Assembly (NCBI RefSeq): GCF_000613405.1
Contig: NZ_BAIX01000017.1
Location: 1 to 44,478 of the forward strand
DNA from: Hoylesella enoeca JCM 12259
GTDB taxonomy: Bacteria; Bacteroidota; Bacteroidia; Bacteroidales; Bacteroidaceae
Length of the DNA stretch: 44,478 nt
Direction: 5' to 3'
The notes under the pieces were generated by a model that saw only the letters and a program-made list of their open reading frames with translations, did no database searches and had not been told where the DNA came from. Below, piece by piece: positions 1 to 9,270 of the stretch (position 1 is its first letter; every line of letters starts with the position of its first letter). The position numbers were made by a program, and so were the translations under genes.

Positions 1-1
1 T

Positions 2-1095
2 AAGGTAACGGCCAACCAGGCCATTGCGGGCACGTTCGATTTCGACGACAGCGGCCTCAAGCTCGCCTCGCGCCCGACGGCAGCGCCTGCCAACCAGACG
101 ATCGAGTTAGATTTGAGCACGATGAAATTCGGCGTACCCAAAGCCGTCGACATCGCGAAGAACGCCGCCACGATGGTCGTGGCGCCCGGCACCTACGCCA
201 CGCTGAAAGTGGAGTACACCCTCTACGACGCCGACACCCACGTAACCGGCACCGTTACCCGCAACTACTCGAACGTTACGTTCACGGCCGGTCTGAACAA
301 GAAAGTGAGTGGCGACCTCGGCATCCCCGTCTACGAGAACAAATACTACCTCTGGGACGCCCAGCACGACGCCTGGTACGGCCATTACGATAGCCAGCCC
401 ACCTACGACGGCGCGCCCGCCGGCGAGCACTATCCTAAGAGCGAGACGGCCGACCCCGACCGCTGGTACAATAGTGCAATCACTCCAGGAAGCATCACTG
501 CCGCCTCGCACAGTTGCAAGGACTGCCCCAACATCAACTTGACGAGTTGGTACGTCATGAAAGGCAACCCGCATTGGGACGAACAGACGCCGTGGTCCGT
601 GCTCGGGCATTTGTATGTGGGTGGCGTATGGCTGAAGAAAGCCCAAAAGATCGCTGACGACGAGGGTACAAACCTAGCCGCGATGCAGACCGGATTCCCC
701 GACCCCAACACGCATGTGATGACCGACTGGAGGATGAAGGAATCAGACGACTTCCCTACTTATTATACTACGGACGAACCTTCCAGCTCTCGGACTGGCT
801 TCTACAATCCTACCCTCAAGCCTATCTCCGCCCTCGCCTCCACGGCCGACTATTTCTATCTGCCCGCCGCGGGATGCTTTTCTGGAAGCCGATGGGAGGC
901 GTCATGAAAGCCACTTTCATCGCAGGAATGGGCACATATTGGTTGTCTAACGGTAACTATTATGGACCTTTAAGCTCTGTTACTTCCTCATCTACCGCTC
1001 CGGCATTGGTCTTTAGGAAGACGGGAGGCATATGGATTCAGAACAATACAGTCGCACAATGCGGCTTCTACGTCGAGCCGCAGCTGTTCAAGTAA
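2..1095 (+). pseudogene. Fimbrillin-like surface protein, C-terminal part, frameshifted
   Basis: The reading frame is open from the left edge, so the N-terminus lies outside the window. The visible part resembles Bacteroidales fimbrillin-like (Mfa-like) surface proteins: a Cys-rich stretch SCKDCPNINLTSWYV, then NPHWDEQ, GGVWLKK and an aromatic C-terminal domain (YFYLPAAG near 860, GTYWLSN near 930) ending in GFYVEPQLF. The first frame stops at 907, but the homologous sequence continues in another frame from about 874 to 1095. One base is missing; the simplest site is the TCATGAAAG at 902-910, where a second G would restore SWKATF. The restored length is an exact multiple of three. Base composition is GC-rich (about 60% in sampled lines) compared with the core genes. 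The family match is inferred from motifs. The broken frame could be decay, phase switching or a sequencing error. Confidence 0.7.
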
Positions 1096-1110
1096 GTTGG
1101 CAATTCTGCA

Positions 1111-1418
1111 CCGGCGGGAGTCCCGACGAGCAGAAAACAGCGAAAATAACGCTTCCGCCCGGGCGGACGAGCAGAAAATTGCGCAAAACAGCGTTCCCTC
1201 CGGGGGGAAAATCAGAAATCGATAAAAAATGCGTTTCCCCCCGGGGGGAAAACGAAAAAACCGCGAAAACAGCGTTTCCCTCCGGAGGGAAAATCAAAAA
1301 ACTGCAAAAACGAGGTTTCCCCCCAGGGGGAAAACGAAAAAACCGCAAAAACAGCGTTTCCCTCCGGAGGGAAAATCAAAAAACTGCGAAAACAGCATTT
1401 CCCCCCGGAGGGATAGCT
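1111..1418. repeat. Hairpin array 1, about eight units of 40-42 bp
   Basis: About eight palindromes follow at a period of 40-42 bp, with starts near 1111, 1151, 1191, 1231, 1272, 1312, 1354 and 1394. Each unit is a GC-rich stem such as TTTCCCTCCGGAGGGAAA, followed by an A-rich spacer of the type TCAAAAAACTGCAAAAACAGC. The stems change in sequence from unit to unit but stay self-complementary, while the spacers are conserved. Array 2 (13717-14029) carries the same spacer on the opposite strand. The array fills the gap between the fimbrillin-like gene and the DUF6261 gene. Open frames running through it are low-complexity by-products. Confidence 0.85.
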
Positions 1419-1447
1419 TATTTTATAATCTAATCAATTTTCAAACT

Positions 1448-2371
1448 ATGGAAATTAAACAACTTCACAAACAGTTGCTCCAAAACATGGAGCATTATCA
1501 GTTTGCGTCGCGCGTGTTGCAGCTCTGCAACGAGGCCAAAGTGGGGAAACTCACGGCGGTGCTGGGGCCGCTCACGGCCTGCGTGGCCGACGAAGATCGG
1601 GTGCTGAACCAGCCGCGCACCGGGGCCGACACCAAGGCGCTGGAAGAGGCCGACCGCAAGCGCGACAAATCCTATCAGTCGTTGCGGTTGCTCGTGGCGC
1701 TGCACCTCAACAGCGCCGACAAGGCCGTGTTGACCGCCGCCGAAGCCGTGGACCGCGTGATGAAGGCTTATCCCGACGTGGCCGCGAGCAATTACGACAA
1801 AGAGACCGGCCTGATCAAAAACCTCGTGGCCGACCTGCGCACGGCTGCACTCACGGCGCATGTGGCGCGACTCCAAGCGCAGGTGTATGTCAATCTGCTC
1901 GATGCCGACAACAAAGCGTTTGACACGCTGTTCCATGCTCGGGTGAAGTCGGGTGCTCCCGCCGGCTCGTTCGACATCAAACCGCTGCGCGCCGCCACCG
2001 ACAAAGCGCTCAATGCCGTGCTGCGCCGCATCGACGCCCTCGACGAGCTGGAACCGTCGGCCCCAATCACCGCACTCATCACACAGTATAACAACTTGGT
2101 GGACAACCGCCGGACACTGTTGGCCGGTCGCGCGGCTACCAACAAGGCACATGCCGACAAACAGCTCGAGGCGCTCCGCAAAGAACTTACCCCGCTGATC
2201 CGCAAGTTTGAAGAAGCCAACGGCATCGCTCCCAATGTGCTCACTTTCACTGGCAAAACCAAAGGGACTGGTAAGAGCAAGGCCTATGAATTGGCGTATA
2301 GCACCGATCCGAAGTGGACGATGTGGGTTCAGAAGAACAAAGAAGGTGCGCTGCAAGAAGTGAAAGAGTGA
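1448..2371 (+). CDS. DUF6261 family protein
   Basis: A predicted soluble, largely alpha-helical protein of 307 residues, without a signal peptide or membrane segment. Its N-terminus (MEIKQLHKQLLQNMEHYQF) and overall layout match the DUF6261 family of Bacteroidetes, whose function is unknown. Helical repeats rich in Ala, Leu, Lys and Asp run through residues 20-260. A basic Gly/Lys linker (GKTKGTGKSK) precedes an aromatic C-terminal segment with WTMWVQKNK. The frame is open further upstream through the hairpin array, but the ATG at 1448 lies just after the array and gives the natural family start. Composition is GC-rich like the upstream fimbrillin-like gene, so the two may share an origin. 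The stop codon lies inside a 27-bp tandem repeat. Confidence 0.75.
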   Translation: MEIKQLHKQLLQNMEHYQFASRVLQLCNEAKVGKLTAVLGPLTACVADEDRVLNQPRTGADTKALEEADRKRDKSYQSLRLLVALHLNSADKAVLTAAEAVDRVMKAYPDVAASNYDKETGLIKNLVADLRTAALTAHVARLQAQVYVNLLDADNKAFDTLFHARVKSGAPAGSFDIKPLRAATDKALNAVLRRIDALDELEPSAPITALITQYNNLVDNRRTLLAGRAATNKAHADKQLEALRKELTPLIRKFEEANGIAPNVLTFTGKTKGTGKSKAYELAYSTDPKWTMWVQKNKEGALQEVKE

Positions 2372-2422
2372 AAAGGCTATTTAAAGGTGAAAGAGTGAAA
2401 GGGTGATTTAAAGGTGAAGAGA
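2360..2422. repeat. 27-bp tandem repeat over the DUF6261 stop codon
   Basis: Two near-identical 27-bp units (2360-2386 and 2387-2413, starting GTGAAAGAGTGAAA and ending ATTTAAAG) are followed by a partial third. The stop codon of the DUF6261 gene lies in the first unit, so the array grew from the 3' end of the gene. Confidence 0.75.
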
Positions 2423-2460
2423 GATGGAAGGACATGTGCGAGGCTCTTCCATCTTTTTTT
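2422..2460 (+). terminator. Rho-independent terminator after DUF6261 gene
   Basis: AGATGGAAG (2422-2430) pairs with CTTCCATCT (2446-2454), followed by a run of T up to 2460. Confidence 0.8.
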
Positions 2461-2541
2461 GTGGTGGGGAGGTGAGTGATGAAAGATGAAATAGGATTGA
2501 TCTTATTGCGCCATGATTCATCGAATATCAACTTTATTACG

Positions 2542-2549
2542 TAATTTTG
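2542..2549 (+). promoter_or_regulatory. Bacteroidetes -7 box, CHU_C lipoprotein/uvrA
   Basis: TAATTTTG fits the TAnnTTTG consensus. It lies 20 bases before the ATG at 2570, which supports that start over the in-frame ATG at 2513 upstream of the box. Confidence 0.6.
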
Positions 2550-2569
2550 CACGATTATTGAATCGGAAA

Positions 2570-2980
2570 ATGGAACTGAAACAGATATTAAGAGGTGGAT
2601 TCGGGATCTTTTTGGCGATCTTTCTCATGGCTTGTAGTATGTCCGGAGACGATGAACTCGACGGGAGCAAGACCGAAGAGAGCAGACTGGAAATGCCTAA
2701 CGCGTTTTCGCCTAACGGCGACGGAATCAACGATGTCTACAAAGCCAAAAGCAATTATCGGGCTATTGCGACGTTTGAAGCGACGATCTTCAATCGCTGG
2801 GGACACAAGGTTTATGAATGGACCGACCCTGCCGGCGGTTGGGATGGGCATGGCGCCGATGAGGGTGTGTATCTCGTCGTGGTGAAAGCTCGCGGCACCG
2901 ATGGCAAGAAATACCACATTCGGCAAGCCGTGAATTTGATTAGGAACACGGCAGATCATGCAGGATCAACAACAGAATAG
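2570..2980 (+). CDS. Small lipoprotein with CHU_C / T9SS-type C-terminal domain
   Basis: A 136-residue protein. The N-terminal signal ends in a lipobox (FLMAC), so it is probably an outer-membrane lipoprotein. Nearly all of the mature part is a gliding-motility-associated C-terminal domain (CHU_C): PNAFSPNGDGINDVY at about residues 42-57, IFNRWGHKVYEW, then GGWDGHGADEGVYLVVV. In this family the domain normally sits at the end of large proteins exported by the type IX secretion system; here there is no cargo ahead of it. The start at 2570 was chosen because the -7 box at 2542-2549 excludes the earlier ATG. The stop is 7 bases before the likely uvrA start at 2988, so the two are probably co-transcribed. 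Confidence 0.8.
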   Translation: MELKQILRGGFGIFLAIFLMACSMSGDDELDGSKTEESRLEMPNAFSPNGDGINDVYKAKSNYRAIATFEATIFNRWGHKVYEWTDPAGGWDGHGADEGVYLVVVKARGTDGKKYHIRQAVNLIRNTADHAGSTTE

Positions 2981-2987
2981 GGTAAAG

Positions 2988-5837
2988 ATGATGGAAAGAG
3001 AAGACGAAAAAATCAATGTGTGGGGTGCTCGCGTTCACAATCTTAAAAATATCGACGTGGAGATTCCGCGCAATTCGCTGACCGTTATCACCGGTTTGTC
3101 GGGTTCGGGGAAGTCGTCGCTGGCATTCGACACGATCTTTGCCGAGGGGCAACGCCGTTATATCGAGACATTTTCGGCTTATGCGCGCAACTTCTTGGGC
3201 GGAATGGAACGCCCGGACGTGGATAAGATCACTGGATTGAGTCCTGTGATCAACATCGAACAGAAGACAACCAATAAGAATCCGCGCTCCACTGTGGGCA
3301 CGACAACTGAAATCTATGATTATCTCCGATTGCTTTACGCCCGTGCAGGCACGGCTTACAGTTATGCGTCGGGCGAGAAAATGGTGAAGTATACAGAGGA
3401 GAAAATCATCGAGATGATCCTCCGCGATTATGCCGGTCGGCGTATTTTCATCCTCGCTCCATTGGTGCGCCAGCGCAAGGGACATTATCGCGAACTTTTC
3501 GAGAGCATGCGTCGCAAGGGATATTTGTATATGCGCATAGATGGCGAGATGAAAGAAATCGTTCGAGGAATGAAAGTCGACCGGTATAAAAACCACAATA
3601 TCGAAGTGGTGATCGATAAACTGCAAGTGCAGGAAAACGACGACGAGCGGCTGCGCAGAACCATTCAAATCGCCATGAAACAAGGCGATGGCGTGCTGAT
3701 GGTGATGGACAAGGATTCGGGTGAGGTGCACAATTTCTCCAAACGATTGATGGATCCCATCACAGGCATATCCTATGGCGAGCCCGCTCCAAATATTTTC
3801 TCGTTTAATTCGCCCGAAGGCGCTTGTCCGAAATGCAAGGGATTGGGTTATGTTAACGAGATAGATCTGGGTAAGGTGATTCCCGACAAGACTGCAAGTA
3901 TCTATGACGGGGCCATCGCTCCGCTTGGGAAATACAAGAATCAGATGATCTTTTGGCAGATCAGCGCAATCTTGCAGAAGTATGATGGTGACATGAAGAT
4001 GCCCGTTAAAGATATTCCCGCTGATGCGCTCGACGAGATTTTGTATGGCAGTTTGGAGAATGTGCGCATTTCGAAAGATTTGGTGCACACTTCAACCGAT
4101 TATTTCATTGCTTTCGACGGCGTGATTAAATATCTCCGCAATGTGATGGAGAATGACGAAACGGCGGCTGGACAGAAGTGGGCCGATCAATTCTTGGCCA
4201 CCTGCGAATGCCCCGAATGCAAAGGACAACGGCTCAAACGCGAATCGCTTTCTTATCGGATAGGGGATCACAATATTGCCGAAGTGGCCAATATGGATAT
4301 TTCAGAGTTGCGAGATTGGCTCGATCATGTGGAAGAACATCTCGAACCCACACAGCGAAAGATCGCCACAGAGATTGTCAAAGAGATCAAAACGCGTGTG
4401 GGATTTCTCTTGGAAGTGGGCTTGGATTATCTCTCTCTCAACCGCCAATCGGCCTCGTTGTCGGGCGGAGAGAGTCAACGCATCCGACTGGCTACGCAAA
4501 TCGGTTCGCAACTTGTCAATGTGCTTTACATCCTTGATGAGCCAAGCATCGGATTGCATCAGCGTGATAACGAACGTTTGATTCGTTCGTTGAAAGAACT
4601 TCGAGACTTAGGCAACACCGTGATCGTCGTTGAGCACGATAAGGATATGATGCTCAGCGCCGATTATATCATCGATATTGGCCCCAAGGCAGGGCGTCGC
4701 GGCGGCGAAGTTGTCTATCAAGGTGTGCCGCAGAAGATGCTCGATGCCCCCACGATAACGGCCGATTATCTCACGGGGAAGCGTAGGATCGAAATCAAGA
4801 AACCGCGTCGTGCCGGCAATGGGAAGAGTATTTGGATTCGCGGTGCACACGGAAACAATCTCAAAAACATTGATGTCGAGTTTCCATTAGGCCAACTCAT
4901 CGTCGTGACCGGTGTGAGCGGATCGGGCAAGTCGACGTTGATCAATGAGACACTCCAACCCATCTTGTCTCAACATTTTTATCGATCGCTGAAGCGTCCG
5001 ATGCCTTACAAGTCTGTTGAGGGAATCGATAACATCGATAAAGTGGTGAATGTGGATCAGAGTCCGATCGGGCGCACACCTCGAAGCAATCCCGCCACTT
5101 ACACGGGCGTGTTCAGTGACATTCGTTCTTTGTTTGTCAACCTTCCTGAGGCGAAGATTCGCGGCTACAAACCGGGGCGTTTTTCATTTAATGTGAAGGG
5201 CGGACGATGCGAGGCTTGCGGTGGAAACGGCTATCGAGTCATTGAAATGAATTTCCTGCCCGACGTGATGGTGCCTTGCGAAGTGTGCCATGGCAAGCGC
5301 TATAATCGTGAGACGCTGGAAGTGCGTTATAAAGGAAAGAGCATTGCCGATGTGCTCGATATGACGATCAATCAAGCCGTTGAATTCTTCGAAAACGTGC
5401 CCAATATTCTTCAAAAGATCAAGACAATTCAGGATGTGGGCCTTGGTTACATCAAGTTAGGCCAACCCTCGACCACGCTTTCGGGTGGAGAGAGCCAGCG
5501 TGTGAAACTGGCCACTGAGTTGAGTAAGCGCGACACGGGTAAGACGCTCTATATCCTGGATGAGCCGACGACGGGTCTTCACTTCGAAGACATCCGTGTG
5601 TTGATGGATGTTTTGCAGAAACTTGTGGATAAGGGAAACACAGTTATTATCATCGAACACAATCTCGACGTCATCAAATTGGCCGACCACATCATCGATA
5701 TGGGCCCCGAAGGCGGTCGAGGCGGCGGAACTGTCCTCTCCGTGGGTACTCCCGAGGAGGTGGCACGCAGCAAAAAAGGCTTCACTCCGCAGTTTTTGAA
5801 AGAAGAATTGGCTGCTCATGAAGAGCAGATAGAATGA
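2988..5837 (+). CDS. uvrA: UvrABC system protein A (excinuclease ABC subunit A)
   Basis: ATP-dependent DNA damage recognition subunit of nucleotide excision repair; it loads UvrB at lesions. Two ABC ATPase modules are visible: Walker A GLSGSGKS near residue 36 and GVSGSGKS near residue 643, signatures LSGGESQR (twice), and Walker B-type [10 protein letters not shown] and [10 protein letters not shown]. The zinc-binding cysteine pairs are present as [14 protein letters not shown] and CEACGG...CEVCHG. The length, about 949 residues, is normal for the family. The start at 2988 follows the stop of the lipoprotein gene; an in-frame ATG at 2958 overlaps that gene and would add ten residues. No frame defects are seen. 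Confidence 0.97.
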   Translation: MMEREDEKINVWGARVHNLKNIDVEIPRNSLTVITGLSGSGKSSLAFDTIFAEGQRRYIETFSAYARNFLGGMERPDVDKITGLSPVINIEQKTTNKNPRSTVGTTTEIYDYLRLLYARAGTAYSYASGEKMVKYTEEKIIEMILRDYAGRRIFILAPLVRQRKGHYRELFESMRRKGYLYMRIDGEMKEIVRGMKVDRYKNHNIEVVIDKLQVQENDDERLRRTIQIAMKQGDGVLMVMDKDSGEVHNFSKRLMDPITGISYGEPAPNIFSFNSPEGACPKCKGLGYVNEIDLGKVIPDKTASIYDGAIAPLGKYKNQMIFWQISAILQKYDGDMKMPVKDIPADALDEILYGSLENVRISKDLVHTSTDYFIAFDGVIKYLRNVMENDETAAGQKWADQFLATCECPECKGQRLKRESLSYRIGDHNIAEVANMDISELRDWLDHVEEHLEPTQRKIATEIVKEIKTRVGFLLEVGLDYLSLNRQSASLSGGESQRIRLATQIGSQLVNVLYILDEPSIGLHQRDNERLIRSLKELRDLGNTVIVVEHDKDMMLSADYIIDIGPKAGRRGGEVVYQGVPQKMLDAPTITADYLTGKRRIEIKKPRRAGNGKSIWIRGAHGNNLKNIDVEFPLGQLIVVTGVSGSGKSTLINETLQPILSQHFYRSLKRPMPYKSVEGIDNIDKVVNVDQSPIGRTPRSNPATYTGVFSDIRSLFVNLPEAKIRGYKPGRFSFNVKGGRCEACGGNGYRVIEMNFLPDVMVPCEVCHGKRYNRETLEVRYKGKSIADVLDMTINQAVEFFENVPNILQKIKTIQDVGLGYIKLGQPSTTLSGGESQRVKLATELSKRDTGKTLYILDEPTTGLHFEDIRVLMDVLQKLVDKGNTVIIIEHNLDVIKLADHIIDMGPEGGRGGGTVLSVGTPEEVARSKKGFTPQFLKEELAAHEEQIE

Positions 5838-5900
5838 TCATAGCGGCAAGCCGAATCCCTTTTGAGCACCAGTCTGATTCTCTCTATATAGAAATGAACC

Positions 5901-5943
5901 GTTAGTTGCCTTGCGAAAAATGGCTTTTCGCAAGGCAACTAAC
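5901..5943. terminator. Perfect 19-bp inverted repeat after uvrA, likely terminator
   Basis: GTTAGTTGCCTTGCGAAAA (5901-5919) is fully complementary to 5925-5943, with a 5-base loop. There is no strong T-run after the stem, so a terminator role is only likely. The ends share the words AACCGTTAGTTGC and GCTTTTCGCAA with the repeat at 27091-27127. Confidence 0.55.
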
Positions 5944-5983
5944 ACTTAATCGCGCTGCAACCAATGCTTGGTTATTATCCAAC

Positions 5984-6082
5984 AAGTACTATCGTGTTGA
6001 ATGAAAAGTACTATCGTGTTGAATGAAAAGTACTATCGTGTTAGCCAACAAGTACTATCGTGTTTGGTGAAAAGTACTATCG
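5984..6082. repeat. 22-bp tandem repeat, five units
   Basis: AAGTACTATCGTGTT recurs at 5984, 6006, 6028, 6050 and 6072, exactly 22 bp apart; the last unit is partial. The linkers vary between GAATGAA and AGCCAAC. It lies between uvrA and the map promoter. A related 22-bp array lies at 18236-18320. Confidence 0.85.
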
Positions 6083-6166
6083 TGCAGTGCGACTTTGCTG
6101 TGCGATCGTTGTCTTTAAAAATGTATAAAAACAGGGGTGGAGACTGTTTGTCTCTCGGCTTTTTAC

Positions 6167-6174
6167 TACCTTTG
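6167..6174 (+). promoter_or_regulatory. -7 box of map
   Basis: TACCTTTG fits the Bacteroidetes -7 consensus TAnnTTTG and lies 17 bases before the ATG at 6192. Confidence 0.6.
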
Positions 6175-6191
6175 CACAATTCAAAAATTGA

Positions 6192-7058
6192 ATGACAATG
6201 TTGAAGAAGAAAAGGAGATGGCATTGTCTGCCTGGTCAGCCGCTCACTGACCTTGACAAGCAGGTGATGTATTGGGAGAATAAGGGAAAGGAAGTGCCTA
6301 CCCGCGAATTGATTAAAACTCCCGAACAGATTGAGGGGATACGCAAGAGTGGGGTGGTCAACACCGGCGTGTTGGACGAAGTGGCCAAAAGGATTCACGC
6401 AGGGATGAACACGCTCGAAATAGATCAGATTTGTTACGATTATTGTACGTCACACGGCGCTATCCCGGCATGCCTCAATTATGAGGGATTTCCTAAGAGT
6501 GTGTGCACCAGCATCAATGAAGTGGTGTGCCACGGAATACCGAAAGAAGAAGACGTTTTGCAAGAAGGCGATATCATCAACGTGGATTTCACGACGATTC
6601 TCGATGGTTATTATGCCGATGCTTCGCGCATGTTTATCATCGGGAAAACGTCGCCCGAGAAAGAACAGTTGGTTCGTGTGGCCAAAGAATGCCTCGAAGT
6701 GGGGGCCGAAGCAGCCAAACCCTATGGTTTTGTGGGCGATATCGGTCATGCGATTGAGAAGCACGCAAACATATATCACTATGGCGTGGTGCGCGATTTG
6801 TGCGGTCATGGCGTGGGACTTGATTTCCACGAAGAGCCCGACGTGGTGCATTTCGGACATCGGGGAACGGGTATGCTGCTCGTGCCGGGTATGGTTTTCA
6901 CCATCGAACCGATGATCAATATGGGTACGTGGAAGGTTTTTATTGACGCCGATGACCCTTATGGATGGGAAGTTATCACAGGAGATGAAAAGCCGTCGGC
7001 CCAATGGGAGCACACTTTTGTGATGACCGAACACGGCGTGGAGGTGCTGACGCATTGA
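6192..7058 (+). CDS. map: Type I methionine aminopeptidase
   Basis: Removes the N-terminal methionine from nascent proteins in the cytosol. The pita-bread peptidase fold is complete, with the metal ligands visible in VDFT, DGYYADAS, CGHGVGLDFHEEP, FTIEPM and QWEHTF. At 288 residues it is longer than the minimal enzyme because of a basic N-terminal extension of about 45 residues (KKKRRWHCLPGQPL), which is usual in Bacteroidetes homologues. An in-frame ATG at 6198 is an alternative start. It lies 22 bases upstream of tsaD on the same strand and is probably co-transcribed with it. Confidence 0.95.
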   Translation: MTMLKKKRRWHCLPGQPLTDLDKQVMYWENKGKEVPTRELIKTPEQIEGIRKSGVVNTGVLDEVAKRIHAGMNTLEIDQICYDYCTSHGAIPACLNYEGFPKSVCTSINEVVCHGIPKEEDVLQEGDIINVDFTTILDGYYADASRMFIIGKTSPEKEQLVRVAKECLEVGAEAAKPYGFVGDIGHAIEKHANIYHYGVVRDLCGHGVGLDFHEEPDVVHFGHRGTGMLLVPGMVFTIEPMINMGTWKVFIDADDPYGWEVITGDEKPSAQWEHTFVMTEHGVEVLTH

Positions 7059-7080
7059 CGATCGACAGGAAAACAGAGCG

Positions 7081-8106
7081 ATGGAAGATATATATATATT
7101 AGGTATAGAGAGCAGTTGCGACGACACTTCGGCCGCAGTGCTCCGCAATGGTGTACTCTTGAGCAATGTCACTGCATCGCAAGATGTGCATAAAGCCTAT
7201 GGAGGTGTGGTGCCGGAATTGGCTTCGCGTGCTCACCAACAGAATGTTGTGCCGGTTGTCGATCAAGCTATCAAGCGCGCAGGAATCACTAAGGAACAAC
7301 TCAATGCTGTGGCCTTCACACGCGGTCCGGGATTGATGGGTTCGCTGCTTGTGGGTGTGAGCTTTGCCAAAGGATTCGCCCGATCGTTGGATATTCCGCT
7401 GATCGACGTCAATCATTTGCAAGGTCACGTGATGGCTCACTTCATCAAAGAGAATGACGATGACCAAACTGCGCCGCCATTCCCGTTTCTTTGTCTGCTC
7501 GTTAGTGGCGGAAATTCGCAGATTGTCAAGGTAAATGCCTATAATGATATGGTTGTTTTGGGGCAGACTATCGATGACGCAGCTGGTGAAGCTATTGATA
7601 AATGTTCGAAAGTGATGGGCTTAGGTTATCCCGGTGGCCCCATTATCGATCGTTTGGCACGGCAAGGCAATCCCTTGGCTTATCGCTTTTCAGAGCCGCA
7701 TATCCCCGGAATGGATTACAGCTTTTCGGGTTTGAAGACCTCATTCTTATATAGTCTCCGCCGATGGATGGCTGATGATCCCGACTTTATCGAACATCAC
7801 AAGAATGATTTGGCTGCAAGTCTGGAACACACAATCGTAGATATTCTGATGAAAAAGTTGCGACTGGCAGTCAAAGAGACCGGAATCAAACATGTGGCTG
7901 TGGCCGGTGGCGTGTCGGCCAACAATGGATTGCGCAACGCTTTTCATGAACATGCCGATCGATATGGCTGGACCATCTATATTCCGAAGTTCAGTTACAC
8001 CACCGACAATGCTGCCATGATCGGCATTACGGGTTATTACAAATATTTGGATCACGAGTTTTGCAGCATCGATAAGCCTGCTTTCTCGAAGGTTACATTT
8101 CAATAA
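7081..8106 (+). CDS. tsaD: tRNA N6-threonylcarbamoyladenosine synthase subunit TsaD
   Basis: Catalytic subunit of the complex that makes t6A37 in tRNAs that read ANN codons. The ASKHA ATPase fold starts with GIESSCDDTSAAV. The metal ligands are in NHLQGH, with histidines at residues 112 and 116; GGVSANNGLR and TDNAAMIG follow near the C-terminus. The length of 341 residues is normal. It is preceded closely by map and followed after 37 bases by the CinA-domain gene, a common core arrangement. Confidence 0.97.
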   Translation: MEDIYILGIESSCDDTSAAVLRNGVLLSNVTASQDVHKAYGGVVPELASRAHQQNVVPVVDQAIKRAGITKEQLNAVAFTRGPGLMGSLLVGVSFAKGFARSLDIPLIDVNHLQGHVMAHFIKENDDDQTAPPFPFLCLLVSGGNSQIVKVNAYNDMVVLGQTIDDAAGEAIDKCSKVMGLGYPGGPIIDRLARQGNPLAYRFSEPHIPGMDYSFSGLKTSFLYSLRRWMADDPDFIEHHKNDLAASLEHTIVDILMKKLRLAVKETGIKHVAVAGGVSANNGLRNAFHEHADRYGWTIYIPKFSYTTDNAAMIGITGYYKYLDHEFCSIDKPAFSKVTFQ

Positions 8107-8143
8107 CGACAGACAATATTACCGAATCAAAACATTAACAAAC

Positions 8144-8650
8144 GTGGATTTAGAAAGCAAAGTATTGAGTAAAGAGATTCAAGAGAATTTCTATGATACC
8201 GGCCAAACACTGGGTACGGCCGAGAGTTGTACTGGTGGGCGCATTGCCGAAGCGATTATTGCCGTGCCGGGCGCCTCGAATTATTTCAAGGGAGGCATCA
8301 TTTCTTATACCGATGAAGTGAAAGAAGCGATCCTCCATGTGGATCATCAGACTTTGGAAGAGCATACCGCAGTGAGCGAAGAAGTGGCTGTGCAGATGGT
8401 GAAAGGCGTTTGTGATGCACTGAAAGTGGACTATGCTATTGCTGCAACAGGTGTGGCTGGTCCTGGCGGAGGTACTCCCGAAATACCAGTTGGCACCATT
8501 TGGCTTGCATTTGGCACCAAAGACGATGTCGAAACATGCAAACTTGAAGAGGATTTTGGGCGTGATATCAACCTCGCCATTGCTACGAACAAATCTCTCC
8601 GATTGTTTCTTGATTATTATAAAAAGCGTCATCAGGTGACCGAAGAATAG
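8144..8650 (+). CDS. pncC: CinA C-terminal domain nicotinamide-nucleotide amidohydrolase
   Basis: A stand-alone 168-residue CinA C-terminal domain, expected to deamidate nicotinamide mononucleotide in pyridine nucleotide salvage. Family motifs are clear: GTAESCTGGRIAEAI, the GGIISYTDEVKE segment, and ATGVAGPGGGTPEIPVGTIW. The N-terminal MoaB-like half of full-length CinA is absent, as in PncC. The chosen start is GTG at 8144 because no in-frame ATG gives a complete domain; TTG at 8165 is an alternative. Confidence 0.88.
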   Translation: MDLESKVLSKEIQENFYDTGQTLGTAESCTGGRIAEAIIAVPGASNYFKGGIISYTDEVKEAILHVDHQTLEEHTAVSEEVAVQMVKGVCDALKVDYAIAATGVAGPGGGTPEIPVGTIWLAFGTKDDVETCKLEEDFGRDINLAIATNKSLRLFLDYYKKRHQVTEE

Positions 8651-8710
8651 CTTTTGCAACTGATTTGATCCGTAAAAATGCTTAATTCACTACATTCTTT
8701 TAGGAAATGT

Positions 8711-8741
8711 TTTGTCAGTCCGAGAATAAATTGTAATTTTG
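8711..8741 (+). promoter_or_regulatory. Promoter of rpmB-rpmG operon
   Basis: TTTG (8711-8714), a 19-base gap and TAATTTTG (8734-8741) match the Bacteroidetes housekeeping promoter closely. It lies 47 bases before rpmB. Confidence 0.8.
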
Positions 8742-8788
8742 CATCCTGTTTGGAATAAGTATCAAAAAACGAAAAAAAATAGATAGCG

Positions 8789-9052
8789 ATGTCAAAAGTT
8801 TGTCAGATTACGGGAAGGAGATCACATGTCGGCAATAATGTGTCTCACTCGAAGCATCGTACAAAGCGTAGCTTTGACGTCAACCTCTTCACAAAGAAAT
8901 TTTATTATGTTGAGGAAGGTTGCTGGATCAGTCTCAAAATTAGTGCGGCCGGTCTTCGTCTTATAAATAAAGTCGGCTTGGATGCAGCTTTGAAGAAAGC
9001 AGTTGCCAACGGTTATTGTGACTGGAAAGACATTAAAGTGATAGGAGAATAA
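8789..9052 (+). CDS. rpmB: 50S ribosomal protein L28
   Basis: Large-subunit ribosomal protein of 87 residues. It begins [20 protein letters not shown], followed by the basic segment KHRTKRSF and LKKAVANGY near the C-terminus, as in L28. Only one of the four zinc-type cysteines is present, as in zinc-independent forms. It is first in an operon with rpmG (6 bases on) and a DUF4295 gene, a gene order typical of Bacteroidetes. Confidence 0.96.
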   Translation: MSKVCQITGRRSHVGNNVSHSKHRTKRSFDVNLFTKKFYYVEEGCWISLKISAAGLRLINKVGLDAALKKAVANGYCDWKDIKVIGE

Positions 9053-9058
9053 ATCAAG

Positions 9059-9247
9059 ATGGCAAAGAAAACGAAAGGCAATAGGGTACAGGTGGTGTTG
9101 GAGTGCACTGAAATGAAGAACAGTGGGCTGCCTGGTACGAGCCGTTATGTGACTACAAAGAACCGTAAAAACTCCCCCGAGCGTCTTGAATTGATGAAGT
9201 ATAACCCCATCTTGAAGAAGATGACGCTTCACAAAGAGATTAAGTAA
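9059..9247 (+). CDS. rpmG: 50S ribosomal protein L33
   Basis: A 62-residue ribosomal protein. [18 protein letters not shown] and the [19 protein letters not shown] block identify L33. The single Cys shows that this is the zinc-free form. It lies between rpmB and the DUF4295 gene in a tight operon. Confidence 0.96.
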   Translation: MAKKTKGNRVQVVLECTEMKNSGLPGTSRYVTTKNRKNSPERLELMKYNPILKKMTLHKEIK

Positions 9248-9270
9248 AACAAGAATAATCGTATAGAAAT

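Noticed and set aside
1111..1418. CRISPR array
   Set aside because: The period of about 40 bp looks CRISPR-like, but here the A-rich inter-hairpin sequence is conserved, not unique, the stems are variable palindromes, and no cas genes are near.
1032..1433. Protein-coding frames through hairpin array 1 (FPPGGK-type repeats)
   Set aside because: The frames exist on both strands only because the array is a low-complexity repeat with few stops; no family match and no start signals.
2940..4088. Minus-strand frame of 382 codons opposite uvrA
   Set aside because: UvrA motifs occupy the plus strand; the minus frame has a His-rich, domain-free composition typical of an antisense shadow.
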